Of a stretch of DNA of 64,000 bases, positions 12,095 to 22,726 are shown piece after piece. The notes beneath the pieces are model-generated. The model worked only from the letters and a program-made list of their open reading frames with translations, was not told the origin of the DNA and did no database searches. Positions within the stretch are counted from its first letter, which is position 1; the number at the start of each line of letters is the position of its first letter. A program made the position numbers and the translations under genes. Origin of the DNA: Pseudoscleropodium purum (lineage: Eukaryota > Streptophyta > Bryopsida > Hypnales > Brachytheciaceae); contig OZ017797.1 of NCBI GenBank assembly GCA_963969395.1, positions 27,466,001 to 27,530,000 on the forward strand. Reading direction: 5' to 3'.

Positions 12095-12936
12095 CACTAT
12101 TAGAAATGCACGACCAAAACAACAGAAATTCAACTGACTTTTGTTATTTGGGACAGTAGAATGACCATTTTGTAACTTTCTGTGAAAATCAACAAAATGA
12201 CAAATTTTTTCTATTGATTTGAATAGTGCAATGACCAAATCAACAAGTTTTTGTTGAATTTGGAATCTTTTAAGAATATTGTTGGAATCTTTGGAATCTT
12301 TTTGGAATCTTTTCGGAATTTTTGAGAATCTAAATATAATGATTTAAAAAAAATTAATCATATAAAATTCAATCTTTTACCAGTTCAGCAAACTTTGGAG
12401 TCCATTCTCGCATAGTAGAATAAAATTTTTTTAAAAACTTAGAACTAAGAAAAGATGTAAATTCAAGCTAATTTTCACATCTAAGAATCTGTTTGTGATT
12501 TCAATTCTTCAATCAAAAGTTATAAACAAAAATTAGAGAGGGGTAGTTAGGAACATTTATTTTGACATTTTCAAACATCCTCTCTGATTTTTGACCATAA
12601 CTTTTGATTGGACTATCTAAATCACAAACGGATTTTTGTGGGTGAAAGTTAGTTTGAATTTACAATTTTTCTTAATTCCAAGTTTTTTGAAAAAATGTGT
12701 TCTACTATGACTAAATGACCTCTGAAGTCCGCTAAAAATACAAAACACATGAAAAAATAATGAAAAAACTAAATATATAAGATTCTAGTTCTTGTGTGGT
12801 CACTTAAATATTTAGGTGGTTTAGTGGTTGGAACCTTGGACCTCCAAACATGAGGTCCAAGGTTCAAATCCCTTTGGAGGCACTTGCCCGCGTGACGAGC
12901 TAACTAGTGACTACCTGTAGTTATATTTTTGAATTT
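12095..12936 (+). mobile_element. CACTA-ended element A, copy 1 (partial)
   Basis: Starts CACTATTAGAAATGCACGAC. It is the reverse-orientation relative of the element at 29056-30038, sharing the terminal block GACCAAAACAACA, an internal hairpin (AATCAAAAGTTATAAACAAAA against a complementary arm around 12600) and a tRNA-like segment at 12810-12881. Homology fades after about 12900, so the far terminus is missing or replaced by the next element. CACTA termini are typical of En/Spm-type DNA transposons. No transposase frame. Confidence 0.6.
12810..12881 (+). ncRNA. tRNA-like segment with Pol III box A and box B (SINE head or tRNA relic)
   Basis: Box A TGGTTTAGTGG (12817-12827) fits TRGYNNARNNG exactly. 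Box B GGTTCAAATCC (12861-12871) fits GGTTCRANNCC exactly. Their starts are 44 nt apart, the spacing found in tRNA genes. Between them is a strong hairpin, TTGGACCTC..GAGGTCCAA. The acceptor and T stems do not pair properly, so this is not a functional tRNA. It may be a SINE head or a captured tRNA promoter carried by element A; the second copy is at 29275-29347. Confidence 0.5.
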
Positions 12937-13226
12937 CACAACGTTTGGAAAAAACATGATTGCAAATATGATTGCTATTCATATTTTGCCTTTATACTTC
13001 ATGGGTGTATAGTATACATATATGGAGAACAACAAAACAATTCTTAGGAAACATATTATGGAAACACCAGTCATATTTGTCAATCATATTTTTGCATATA
13101 TGACTACATGCAATCATATTCTATAGTCACATTTTTGTAGGTTCACATTTTTTTTTGAATGTTTTTTTTGGGCAACCTCCTAAAAATTTGGATAACCTAA
13201 AAAATATGTAAATAAATTATTGCTCA

Positions 13227-13345
13227 AAATTGTAAAATCCTAGCCATTGTTTTTTGGGGATCTTAAAATCCTAGCTGTCATTTTTTAGGGTTTAAAAACC
13301 CTAGCCACCACTTTTTTAGGGGTTTGAAACCCTAGCAACCACTTC
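13227..13345 (+). repeat. Four imperfect direct repeats containing AACCCTAGC
   Basis: Units of about 32 bp read AAATCCTAGCCATTG, AAATCCTAGCTGTCA, AAACCCTAGCCACCAC and AAACCCTAGCAACCAC, each followed by a T-rich run and GGGG or AGGG. The AAACCCTA core is a plant telo-box, common in gene leaders, so this may be captured gene sequence inside the CACTA-type element. Confidence 0.45.
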
Positions 13346-13379
13346 ATTTGCTTCGTCTTCTTTATTTTTTGTTGCTTTT

Positions 13380-13900
13380 TAACTCTTGTTTCTTGTTTCT
13401 TCTTTTGTTTTTTCAAGTTCTAATTGTTGTATTGTTGTGTTTTAGTTATTATTGTTTTGTTATTGAGGTTCTAGTTGTTGTTTCTTAGTTGTTACTAATA
13501 TGTTGTTGCTTCTTACATCTTAGTTGTTGTTAGTTTGTTGTTGTTTCATAGTTGTTACTTTATAGTTGTTGCTAATTTGTTGTTGTTAGTTTATTGTTGT
13601 TTCATAGTTGTTGCTTTGTAGTTATTGCTAATTTGTTGATGTTAGTTAGTTGTTGCTTTATAGTTGTTGCTAAGTAATTTGTTGTTGTTTCTTAGTTGAT
13701 GTTAGTTTGTTGTTGTTGGTTAGTTGTCGCTTCTTTATTGTTGTTTCTTAGTTTTTTAATTTTTAGTTGTTGTTTTGTTGTTGTTTCTTAGTTGTTGTTA
13801 GTTTGTTGTTGCTAGTTTGTTATTGTTTTTTAGTTGTTGTCTCTTAATTATTGCTTCAAAATTGTTACTTCAAGGTTGTTGTTTTAAGATTGTTGCCTCA
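13380..13900 (+). repeat. TTG/GTT-rich low-complexity tract
   Basis: More than 500 bp of irregular repeats built from GTTGTTGTT, TTAGTTGTTG and TAGTTTGTTG. Strong strand asymmetry (G and T on the + strand). It lies inside the CACTA-type element. No stable reading frame. Confidence 0.7.
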
Positions 13901-14101
13901 AGTTGGATCTTAACTCTTGCTTAATTGTTGTCTTTTAGACATTATTTTCTATTATTTGTTATTTTTTGCCTCTTATTATCTTTTATTGCATCTTAATTTG
14001 TCTTATTCTTGCTTCTTATTGGCTTTTAGTTTTAATTTTTGTTGCCTCTTGTTATATCTGAGCTTTTACTTCTTACTATCTTTTAATACTAACTTGAACA
14101 A

Positions 14102-14403
14102 AAAAATGACTCACTATAGTCATATGCTACATCAACCAAAATATGACTCACTATAGTCATATCCCATATCACTCAAAATATGACTCACCGTAGTCATATT
14201 TCATATCACTCAAAATATGACTCATTACAGTCATATTTCATATTACTCAAAATATGACTCAGTGCAGTCATATTCTAAGTCACTTAAAATATGATTCAAA
14301 ATATGACTCACTATAATCATATTCTATATTACTCAAAATATGACTCATTGCAATCATATTCCATGTCAATCAAAATATGACTACGATGAGTCATATTTCA
14401 CGT
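14102..14403 (+). repeat. Tandem array of 37-bp units, each a palindrome ATATGACT..AGTCATAT
   Basis: About eight units of AAAATATGACTCACTATAGT plus CATAT and a 12-nt spacer (CCCATATCACTC-type). Each unit contains a dyad of ATATGACT and AGTCATAT around 6 nt. One unit is interrupted by a 12-nt partial repeat. It lies near the right end of the CACTA-type element, where transposase-binding arrays occur in this superfamily. Confidence 0.7.
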
Positions 14404-14675
14404 AGGATTTCTTTATTTTGCCCAAGCAACTTCTGAAAAAGTCAAGCCTCTAAGGATAATCAACATATACGTTATATTGGCAAAATACATTTGAAAATGA
14501 TTTTTTATACTTTCAAATCCATAAGATTGTAAATATGACTTACTAGTCATATGACTGAAAGTGAATGACTTAGCACAGGTCATCTACAGTGATTTTTGCT
14601 TGAGTCACATTTCTTGATTTTGTAACTCATTGCAGTCATATTTTGCAGTCATGAAACAATCATTTTCTTGTAGTG

Positions 14676-15818
14676 AACCAAAATATAATTCATTGTGACA
14701 AAGATTATTAGATATAAAAATAATTCTTCTCAATAATATTTTTCTAAAATCTAAACAAGTTCAACAACAGTCCATGAAAAGAAAATTATTGGTACCCTCC
14801 CATCAACCATGAGAGGACCCACGTTGCTATAGAGTATTGATCAATTGATATTCAATACAAACTCATTTCCATCTCTATTCATCTTTCAAATCAATTGACT
14901 TCATTATTTTCATAAAATATACTTCTGATATTTTAAACAACACTGAAAATTATAATTTTCATCTAAATTCTATATAATCATGGTATTAGGTCCACAATAA
15001 TAGGTTCATAGTAATAGGCACAAAAATTTACTAAAAATAGGGTGTATTTTGGACCAACATTTTAAAATAGAATCTATTTTTAGAAATATTATTAAGTTTC
15101 TAGTGTTTCTTCAAATTTTGAGTTCAACATTGATATAATCCCTACTCAATGTTGATAGGTTCTTGCTCATAAACTCACAAAATAGCATTGCTGCATAAAA
15201 AAATACTCTATCATGAGCAATTGAACTTGGAAACTAATAAATTGACTCCTAACTTGAAATTGTAGAGTGTCAATTTTTTGAATTATAATTAAAGTCATCA
15301 TGACTAGTAAGGATGAGAGGATTTTCTAATTCACTTTTCATCTCTTATTTGGAAGATCATAAAAATTGATGTCACTTTACATGATTTGCATAAACAAAAC
15401 AATTTGTTTTATTTCTATATTGAAAAACGCTCAGAAATTATGGATGTCTTTCATTCAACAAATCTTTTTATCTATGCAAAACAACATGAATTCAATTATT
15501 TTGTTTGGTCTCTTGAGTTGGAGGTATGGCTAAAATCAATTAGGATTCATATATATAAGGTAAATCAATAATTGTCATCAATCCAAAATTATAAAATCTC
15601 CCTCTAAATTTTAGATGATGAGCATTATTAACCTCCAAAATAGAGGATATGAGTGCCATAATAGAGAGAAGGTATTTGAGCATTAAACAACAGTGTAAGA
15701 GCTTGGTATAAAAGGTTGATAAGCTACCGGTCCCTTAATTAAACCATTGGGTACTTAGGGGCGCTTCACACATTGGTCGACGAAGTCGAGAGGCCATGGG
15801 AGTTCATATGGTAAATTC
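14676..15818. other. AT-rich intergenic DNA, nothing recognised
   Basis: No frames with domain similarity, no tandem array and no clear inverted repeat. The stretch near 15720-15800 has more GC and precedes the hairpin at 15819. Confidence 0.45.
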
Positions 15819-15885
15819 GACGTACTCTCGACTAGAATTTGGGTCGCCACAAAGTGGCGATCCAAACTTTGGTCGAGAGTATGTC
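15819..15885. repeat. 67-bp near-perfect hairpin
   Basis: GACGTACTCTCGAC (15819-15832) pairs with GTCGAGAGTATGTC (15872-15885), and the inner TTTGGGTCGCCAC pairs with GTGGCGATCCAAA around an AAA loop. The arms are about 32 nt. It could be the core of a small MITE. A structured RNA is less likely because no conserved context is visible. Confidence 0.55.
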
Positions 15886-18040
15886 ATGAGGCCATCACCA
15901 CATAGGAGCTGGGTTGCCATGTAGGCAATTTGGAGGGTGATGGAGTTTGGATTGTGCCGCCTTGTATGAAGGATCGAGAGGTAAAATCGTTTTTTTCTGA
16001 AATTTGATTGGTGGAGGCCAACAAACTCTCTACCTTTGGCCCATGTATGAAGCAGCCCTTAATACCAACTCCTACTCTTTTCCTACAAAACAACCCTCAA
16101 CTTTACTTCAAACAATGAAACTTGTGTTGAAATTGTATTTAGATAATCAAAATGGCTTCATAGGTTCTAGCTTCAATGCTAATTTTTGGGCTAATGAGAC
16201 ACATTTTTGTATTAATTCATGATTCAGTACTAGGCTTTAATTATAGACTCTTGTATTTTGATTATGTAGGTTTATTATATTAAGTACGCAATGTCACTAG
16301 ATGAAAACCTAGAGTGCAATGAGCATTCCTATGATTTGTCATATAGACATTTATCCTATCTCTTGTGTTTATTGCAATATATATGTGACTAGTCTTATGT
16401 AATCAATATTAATATTTTCGTGATGCTTTTTGGTTCAAATGCAGGTGTTGTATTGTAGATAGTATTGATTATGAGTGTGCACACCATAATAAAGATTCCC
16501 AAATTAGAATTTAAAAAATGGGGCATTGTTTCTTTATGTAAGTCTATCTTTTTATTTGGATATTTATTACATTGTTTAACTAGCTTAGAACTTCCCTCTA
16601 GAGATGGGGTTATCCCTTATTGGGATCCTTAAATTGGGAAGCAATATTGGTTGGTTAGAGTAGCACTTTCATAGACTAGATGTTGGAGGACCTCCAAGGA
16701 TTTGGAGGGAGTAAAAGGGGAACCCCAATTTTGTTTTATATTGTTATGTTGTATTTTTTTTTTGCCGTAAATGAAACTACTTTCATTTGTATAAAATTGA
16801 AAATAAAAATAAAAATGGAACATTGTTGTTCCACTTGAGAAGTCTAGCTTAAAGGTCGTAATGCCCATGAGGAGGCAACAAGGCTTGAAACAAAAAAAAT
16901 TGAAAAATAAGAAATGAATTTGTTTCAATAACTTAATGGTGTATGACATTGTAAACATTAGTTTGATGTGTTTCAGTGGATAGACACTCAACATGCCAAA
17001 GCCTCAACAAACTTGAAGCCAAATATTCTTGTCTAATTTTTTAAAATCCAAGGTTTCAAATACTAATATCAATTCAAATTGTCACCAAAAAATATGGAAT
17101 AATTGGCATTTGTATCAACAACTATATCTGCATCTACATTGGTATGTATGTCTATCTATATTTGAACAAGTATAAATATCCCTGTGTGAATATCCTTACT
17201 TGTGTAAATTTTTGTATCTACATTCGTACCATCATATGACTAACTTGCTTGTAGATGGACCCCTCATTCTCATTTTATTTCTCTCTTAGTTGGCCTTGAG
17301 TTTCTTAACCATGTAATGATCCAAAGGATGCAAAACCTCCTTCAAATGACTTCATCTAAGATTTTAAGTTGAAAAAAAAAGTTTTTTCATCCAATTATTT
17401 GTTGGAAGTTGCTTGAGGATGTTATCAATGAATATTATTGCAAATTCCCTCATTATGTTATTATTGACTTTTCTAAAGAAGAAGATGCTTAATCCACAAA
17501 TTGCCCTAACTTGTAGTGTATTTTGGCCATCTCTTGCTATTTACTCTTGATGTGAATTTTGTCTATGAAAATGATATTTTTTGAATTTGAGTTCAACTAA
17601 TTAAAAAAGCACATCAAGTGTAGTTTCTACTCCAATTGAAAATTTCTTAAATTTCAATGTTTTATAGCAATGTGAACTTTGGGCTAATCACCATGATTCA
17701 TTGATTTTTTTAATTTTAGAGCGATAGGTTAACTTTGGTTTATACCATGATGTTATACACTGTAAAATACAATATACATGTAAAATACATCTATATTGAA
17801 AATTTAAGATTTTTCCTAGTATATTCTATATTCGATTTGAACTTTCTTCATTTTTTTCTTGAAAAAATTCACAATAATTTCATATTTTTCCACAAAATTT
17901 TGAATATTTTATATCTTGTATTAGATATTTGACTTCATCTATGCAAAATAAATATAATTTTTTTTTCATCCTTATTTAGCTAGTTGCAAAATGGCAACAT
18001 ACAAAGTGATTGACTGTCCTTTGAAAAGAGGCAACACAGT
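15886..18040. other. Intergenic DNA, nothing recognised
   Basis: Frames on both strands near 15884-16222 and 16629-16994 have no recognisable domain and contain low-complexity residues. The rest is AT-rich. Confidence 0.45.
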
Positions 18041-18390
18041 TGTATGTGTTGCTCCCCCCTGGGCGTTGATGCCCCCCTCCCCACCAAAAAAATCCCTCAC
18101 CATCGATTCTGTTTAAGAAAATATGGACCCCCCTCTCCCCTGCCCCCGATCTTCAAAAAACCCTTGCCGTTGATTGAGATCAAGATACAAATACAAAAAT
18201 ATAAAAGCCATATGAAATATGGATGTGTACAAATACGAATACGTACGAATGTGTCTACAAAGTATGGATATTGCACTCATATATATCCCATATGGAATGC
18301 AGACCCTACTGCATAAGAAAAAATATATTCGGGGTGGGAAGGTGGGGTAGGGGTTGCGGTGTTAAAACTTAAAAAAAAAATTCTTTTGAA
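18041..18390. other. Pyrimidine-rich tract and GTA/TAC-rich segment
   Basis: C-runs (CTCCCCCCTGGGCGTTGATG, CCCCCCTCCCCACC) are followed by a segment of TACAAATACGAATACGTACG-type repeats. A similar arrangement (C-runs, then TATCCGTATTCAGTACCCG-type repeats) is found at 46490-46740, so the two may be diverged copies of one repeat. Confidence 0.4.
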
Positions 18391-20230
18391 ATTATGGAAA
18401 ACACAAATAAACAATTAATGAACTTTTGTCATTCACTATCTGTTCAAAATAGGCAGTCACTTCTGCATCACAGTGAGGCTTGAAATCAGTACAATAGTCA
18501 TGGGTCTCTCTCCTTCCAGGGTTACTTACCTCAGCAGCTTTTCGGTGTCTGAGTGCCTGGCTGGTGTTTTTGAGAGGATACTTAATCCGTTGAGTCAGTT
18601 CATGCCTGCGGCCTGCTGTTCCTTCTGTCAATGTTGTTACTGCAACTAATAAATGCCCTGATTCATTGGCGGAGGGCACAGAGAGTGCAGAAGTGCATGC
18701 ACAAGTGAAGTGATGATGCTGTTCAGGAAGAATTTGTCGCTCTTAGTGGACAATGCAATGTGACCGTCAGTATGATCTCATGATCGAAATGGTGCTCACT
18801 CCATGGCCACAGAGTGCTCAACAGAAATCTGCAGAACCTAAAATCTCTACCAGACGGATGCTCTGCGCGCTCATGAGATTTGACTGATACGAAACACCCG
18901 CTGACTTTGTCGGGCAGCAGCTAGCGAAGGAGCTGAATTGCAGGTTTCTTAGACAAAAGTAGAGCTAGATGTTCAAAATTTGGGAAGAAATTTGGGAGCA
19001 AGGATTAGGTTGTTGGCTAACTTGTTGTCCTTCCACTCATAATCTCTGCACTTCCAGAATATTTAACAATCGAGACAACGACCTTTGCAATCCGATGGAC
19101 TCCTCAAAACAAGTGACGGAGAAAGATGCATTTGGGCTGTTGAGCCGGTGACGGACGTACTAGCTACTGCGGCAGCCCCCGAGGTTAATTAGGATGAGGA
19201 CTCAAACCTCCAGGCCAGGGAGGATGTGAACCGTTGGTCCGACTCTTCAGTCACCATCCTGCCCGACTAGCTACCGGATATTATTTCTTCCTTCAATTGA
19301 AATTCAAATCCAAAGTACGTCTTCACCACGAGTTGCGCTAATGCGCGGCAACCACATGCAGCAGACTGTGTCCGATCCGGCCTCAATTCTACGTGAGTCG
19401 ACTGAGGCACGTCTCCCGTTCCATCCAATGCTCGATCTGGGGCACCCACCCACAGAATTTCTGAATTTCTTAACAAACAATTGCAACACTTGCTCAGTGA
19501 GGGAAACTCGAATGGACATCGTCGATCTACGGTCTTTGTAATGACTACTGTACGCATGCGCGCCGGGCGACATGATGACGGACATTTCCCCTTCTGTACG
19601 TCGATCAATCGTTCCCAATGTGGACGCTCAGGCAGGCGTTTCGGGGTTAACTGTACGTACGTCGTCTCCTACTCCTACTCCTAGGTCGTGAGATTTGGTG
19701 CCTTCAGGGCCAAGTACTCCCTCCCTCCCTCCCTCCCTCGCTCGCTCGCTCGCTCCTGCAGGCGTACTGACTGTCATTGCGTCTTAACTTTACACAAGAC
19801 CAAGATTTTCTCGGTGTAAGTTAAGAAGGTTTGGATTGGATGCAGTGGCAGTCTTTTGCCTGCCAGAAGACATGCATGAAGCCCATGTTGGCACTCGATC
19901 ACTGCGGGAATGGGGAATCGCGGGGGACGAGCTTCGTGCAGTGTGCGACCTTCTTGATTTCTAGATATATATATATATGCATATATGCGGACGACAGGGA
20001 AACATAGAATCAACAATTCGATGCGCTTCAAAATATTAGTCGTCTGTAACCCCGCCGGAAGGACGCTACGGACGGAAAAGGTACGATGGATGACTTCATA
20101 GATAAGTTCATGGGTCCAAGAATCGGAGCATTGGGGGGACTTGCCTTGGCCTCGGGCCGGGAGTTGGGTCCTTGCAAGGTTAACACTTAACCTCGAGGGC
20201 CAGAGCTTCAAATATGGCCTCTCCAAATCC
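18391..20230. other. GC-richer island without a supported gene
   Basis: About 1.8 kb with more GC than the flanks and several frames up to 152 codons on the minus strand (19774-20232), none with a recognisable domain or convincing splice pattern. It includes a CCCT/CTCG microsatellite at 19719-19756. On the minus strand near 19200-19215, GGTTTGAGTCC resembles a Pol III box B but no good box A is at the right distance. It could be an unrecognised gene remnant or an RNA gene. Confidence 0.4.
19719..19756. repeat. (CCCT)n-(CTCG)n microsatellite
   Basis: About five CCCT-type units run directly into about four CTCG-type units, ending at a CTGCAG site. An AT dinucleotide run follows at about 19966-19978. 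Confidence 0.85.
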
Positions 20231-20439
20231 AAAAGATTTTCTTAGTTGATTATTATAGTCTTTTTAATGGTACGGTCAAAGGACATGTCTCTTTCCCCAT
20301 AGTTTTGGGCTTGTCTCCACTACCAATTAGTACAACAAATTTATGTGAATCTCCTTTCAAGGTGATAGTTTGTTCTCATTGGAATGAATTGAGAAGGGTC
20401 TGGATTTGAATGAACATGAGTTGGGCACTTAAGGACTAA

Positions 20440-20770
20440 AAGGACGAATGGGTGACCTTGGAAATCATCCCTTTTCATTACCATGTGAATCATTGGCTTG
20501 AAAATTTGCAAAAGTACTCATTGGAAGTCAAACTACCGTAGAAGACCTCCCCTTTTTACAACAAAATTCCAAGGATGAATGGTTGAACTTTTGTCCTATA
20601 TGAAGAATTCCATGTCAACATGGAAATCATCTATTTTGGTACCATGTGAATGGTTGACATAAAAAAATTTGCAAAAGCACTCATTGAAAGTCAAACTACT
20701 GTAAATGATCTATCGACTTTCCCTTTTCACACAAAATTTTGAGGATGAATGTTGCACTTTTGTTTTGTAT
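20440..20770 (+). repeat. Tandem duplication, period about 165 bp
   Basis: Two units share, in order, GGAAATCATC, ACCATGTGAAT (20480 and 20641), AAATTTGCAAAAG, AAGTCAAACTAC (about 20526 and 20689) and AAGGATGAATG/GAGGATGAATG. The landmark offsets are 161-170 bp. Confidence 0.65.
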
Positions 20771-21478
20771 GGAAAGATTCTTTGTCATTCATTGGCTAGA
20801 AAATGTTCTCAATATCATTTAGGTACATTTCGTGTTTCTATAGTATTATAGGTGAAGAACATGTTTGACAATATAAAATACAAAAAAATAAAGACAATCA
20901 CCTTTGTTGGTAAATTAATAACTATAGCAACAAGAATCAAGGGAAATTAAAGTCTTGTAATGTTGAAAACTTAATATTTTTTAGTCAAATATTAATCCAT
21001 CATTTCATCATCTATTATTCAAGGAAACTTTCGACACAAAATGGAAGTACTTCTTTGTCATTTTGTGGGATCTATAGATAGAGAGGTCATTTTTATAGTG
21101 AAATTCATTATCTTCATGATTGATCCTCAAAGAATATGGGATAATTTGAAGATGAAAAATTGACCATTGTAAAAATCTAATAAGGTAGGAAGTTCAAAAA
21201 GCATGCCTTTAAAAATTGATTGCATTTGGAAGGAAGCTAAATTCCTTGAAAGGAAAAGAAAATTGGCATTTAATCCAAGTTGTTTCATATTTTTTGAAAT
21301 TTTGTGGAATTAATTACAAATTTTTTAAGATGAAGTACAATGGTCATTAAGAGCTTCCACCTCTTTAAATGTACATTACTAGTACATTGATGGTGTATCG
21401 AAGAAAGAAAAAATGTACCTCTACATAATACTTGTAGAGCTTGGTCAATTTTAGGACCTTCTACCTTAATTGTATGTA

Positions 21479-21820
21479 AGGCAAAACTTGAAACCTCATT
21501 TAAGCATAGTAGGATCATATATATAATTTTTAAAATTGAATTCAAAAAATGTGTAAAATCAAGCTAAATTTCATCTACCAAAATCTATTTGTAATTTAGA
21601 GCTTCCAATTAATAGTTATGGACAAAGTTTTTAGGGAGTAGAAAGAACATTTTCAAACCTTCTCTTTAAACTTTATCCATAACTTCTTATTGGAGACTCT
21701 AAATTACAAACGGATTTTTGTAGATGAAATTTAGCTTGGTTTTACACATTTATTTGGTTCAAAATATTTTGAAATAAGTTATTTTACTATGCCTAAATGA
21801 AGTTTGAAATTTTGCATTGA
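21479..21820. mobile_element. Hairpin MITE, family H
   Basis: Two arms of about 140 bp are complementary: TGTGTAAAATCAAGCTAAAT (left) against ATTTAGCTTGGTTTTACACA (right), and CATTTAAGCATAGTA against TACTATGCCTAAATG. The loop holds TTTCAAACCTTCTC. The inner motif TAACTTxTTATTGGA..TAAATTACAAACGGATTTTT is also found inside element A (12500-12640, 29520-29670), so these elements are related. Confidence 0.6.
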
Positions 21821-22367
21821 ACATAATTCCTACTTGTGTGACTTGATTATGAGCGATTGAGCTTTTACAAATCTTAATTTACATATCCCACATGGGTTGT
21901 TGTACTTCCTACTACCTTATTTGTATAAATATCTTGTCTTCTCATCCTGCTAAAAATATTTACCTTTAAGGATGTTGAGCCCTTGGAGTCTTAACTGACC
22001 AACTTGTTGCTAACCATAGAAACAAAGATTGCACCTATTGGGTTCAACAATAAGACTATTTTAGTGATTATCTTGGTCATGTGGAGCAATGTCTATCCAC
22101 AGCTTAGAAACTATGTGAGAGTCACATGGTTAAAATGAGTAGTCGAATTCACTATAAGTTTCCTAAAGTCATAACGTTTATTAAAAATTGTAAATAAATT
22201 TCAATTTCCTTTTCCACTATTAATGATTCTCTCAAGTGGACAGCGCTAGGCCTGTCAAGCACCAATGATAACTGAGAAAGTTGGCACATATTGTCCTTGG
22301 TGTCCTTCCAAGGTTAAGGTTAATGTTCTTAAACAATGGTTATATAGGTTGTAAACTAAAAAATAGT

Positions 22368-22563
22368 CCTTAAGGTAGAGGCACCCAATGGCATCCCTTT
22401 CTAGAAAGAGGAGTCATTCTGAAATGCAAATTTAGGTGGATCATGCATGGCTTATCAAGTGTATCAATAGTTAATAAGTTATGTTTAGTATGGCTACATT
22501 TAGGTTCTGAATTGACTCTCCTTCCTAAAAAGGGATGCCATTGGGTATGGGGACACTTTAAGG
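22368..22563. mobile_element. Hairpin MITE, about 196 bp
   Basis: CACCCAATGGCATCCCTTT (22380s) is complementary to AAAGGGATGCCATTGGGTAT (about 22530-22550). The arms extend outward to CCTTAAGG and CTTTAAGG and inward through GAGGAGTCATTCTGAA. Non-coding. Confidence 0.55.
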
Positions 22564-22726
22564 TGCATGTACCTTAGCACTATTCAGATTTGATCTTTTC
22601 TTCACATGTACTTTCAATATTTCCCTATGCTTGTTAGTGTTGCCTTTGGGCTATGGCCAGGGCTAGACTTCATCTAGTCTTGTAGAATTTTCAATGTTAG
22701 GAAAAACATAAGAATTTTTTTACTAA

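Larger units (their letters stand above)
12937..14675 (+). mobile_element. Non-autonomous CACTA-type element with repeated subterminal palindromes
   Basis: The right end reads CATTTTCTTGTAGTG, the complement of the plant CACTA start CACTACAAGAAAATG. Both subterminal zones carry ATATGACT or AGTCATAT motifs (12960-13130 and 14100-14660), like the subterminal repeats that bind CACTA transposases. The left terminus (CACAACGTTTGG at 12937) is degenerate and no matching 3-bp duplication is visible. The interior is low-complexity; no transposase. Confidence 0.55.

Noticed and set aside
12810..12881. Functional tRNA gene
   Set aside because: Box A and box B are perfect but the acceptor and T stems do not pair and the anticodon loop lacks the T before the anticodon.
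12095..14675. One single CACTA element spanning both CACTA-like ends
   Set aside because: The two termini differ, the flanking 3-mers (CTA and AAC) do not match, and the left part is a copy of a separate element seen at 29056; treated as two adjoining elements.
16629..16994. 121-codon minus-strand frame
   Set aside because: Phe/Lys/Asn-rich low-complexity translation expected by chance in AT-rich DNA; no domain.
19774..20232. 152-codon minus-strand frame as a gene
   Set aside because: No domain, no splice support, and it runs through a microsatellite-like AT tract; noted only as part of a GC-rich island.
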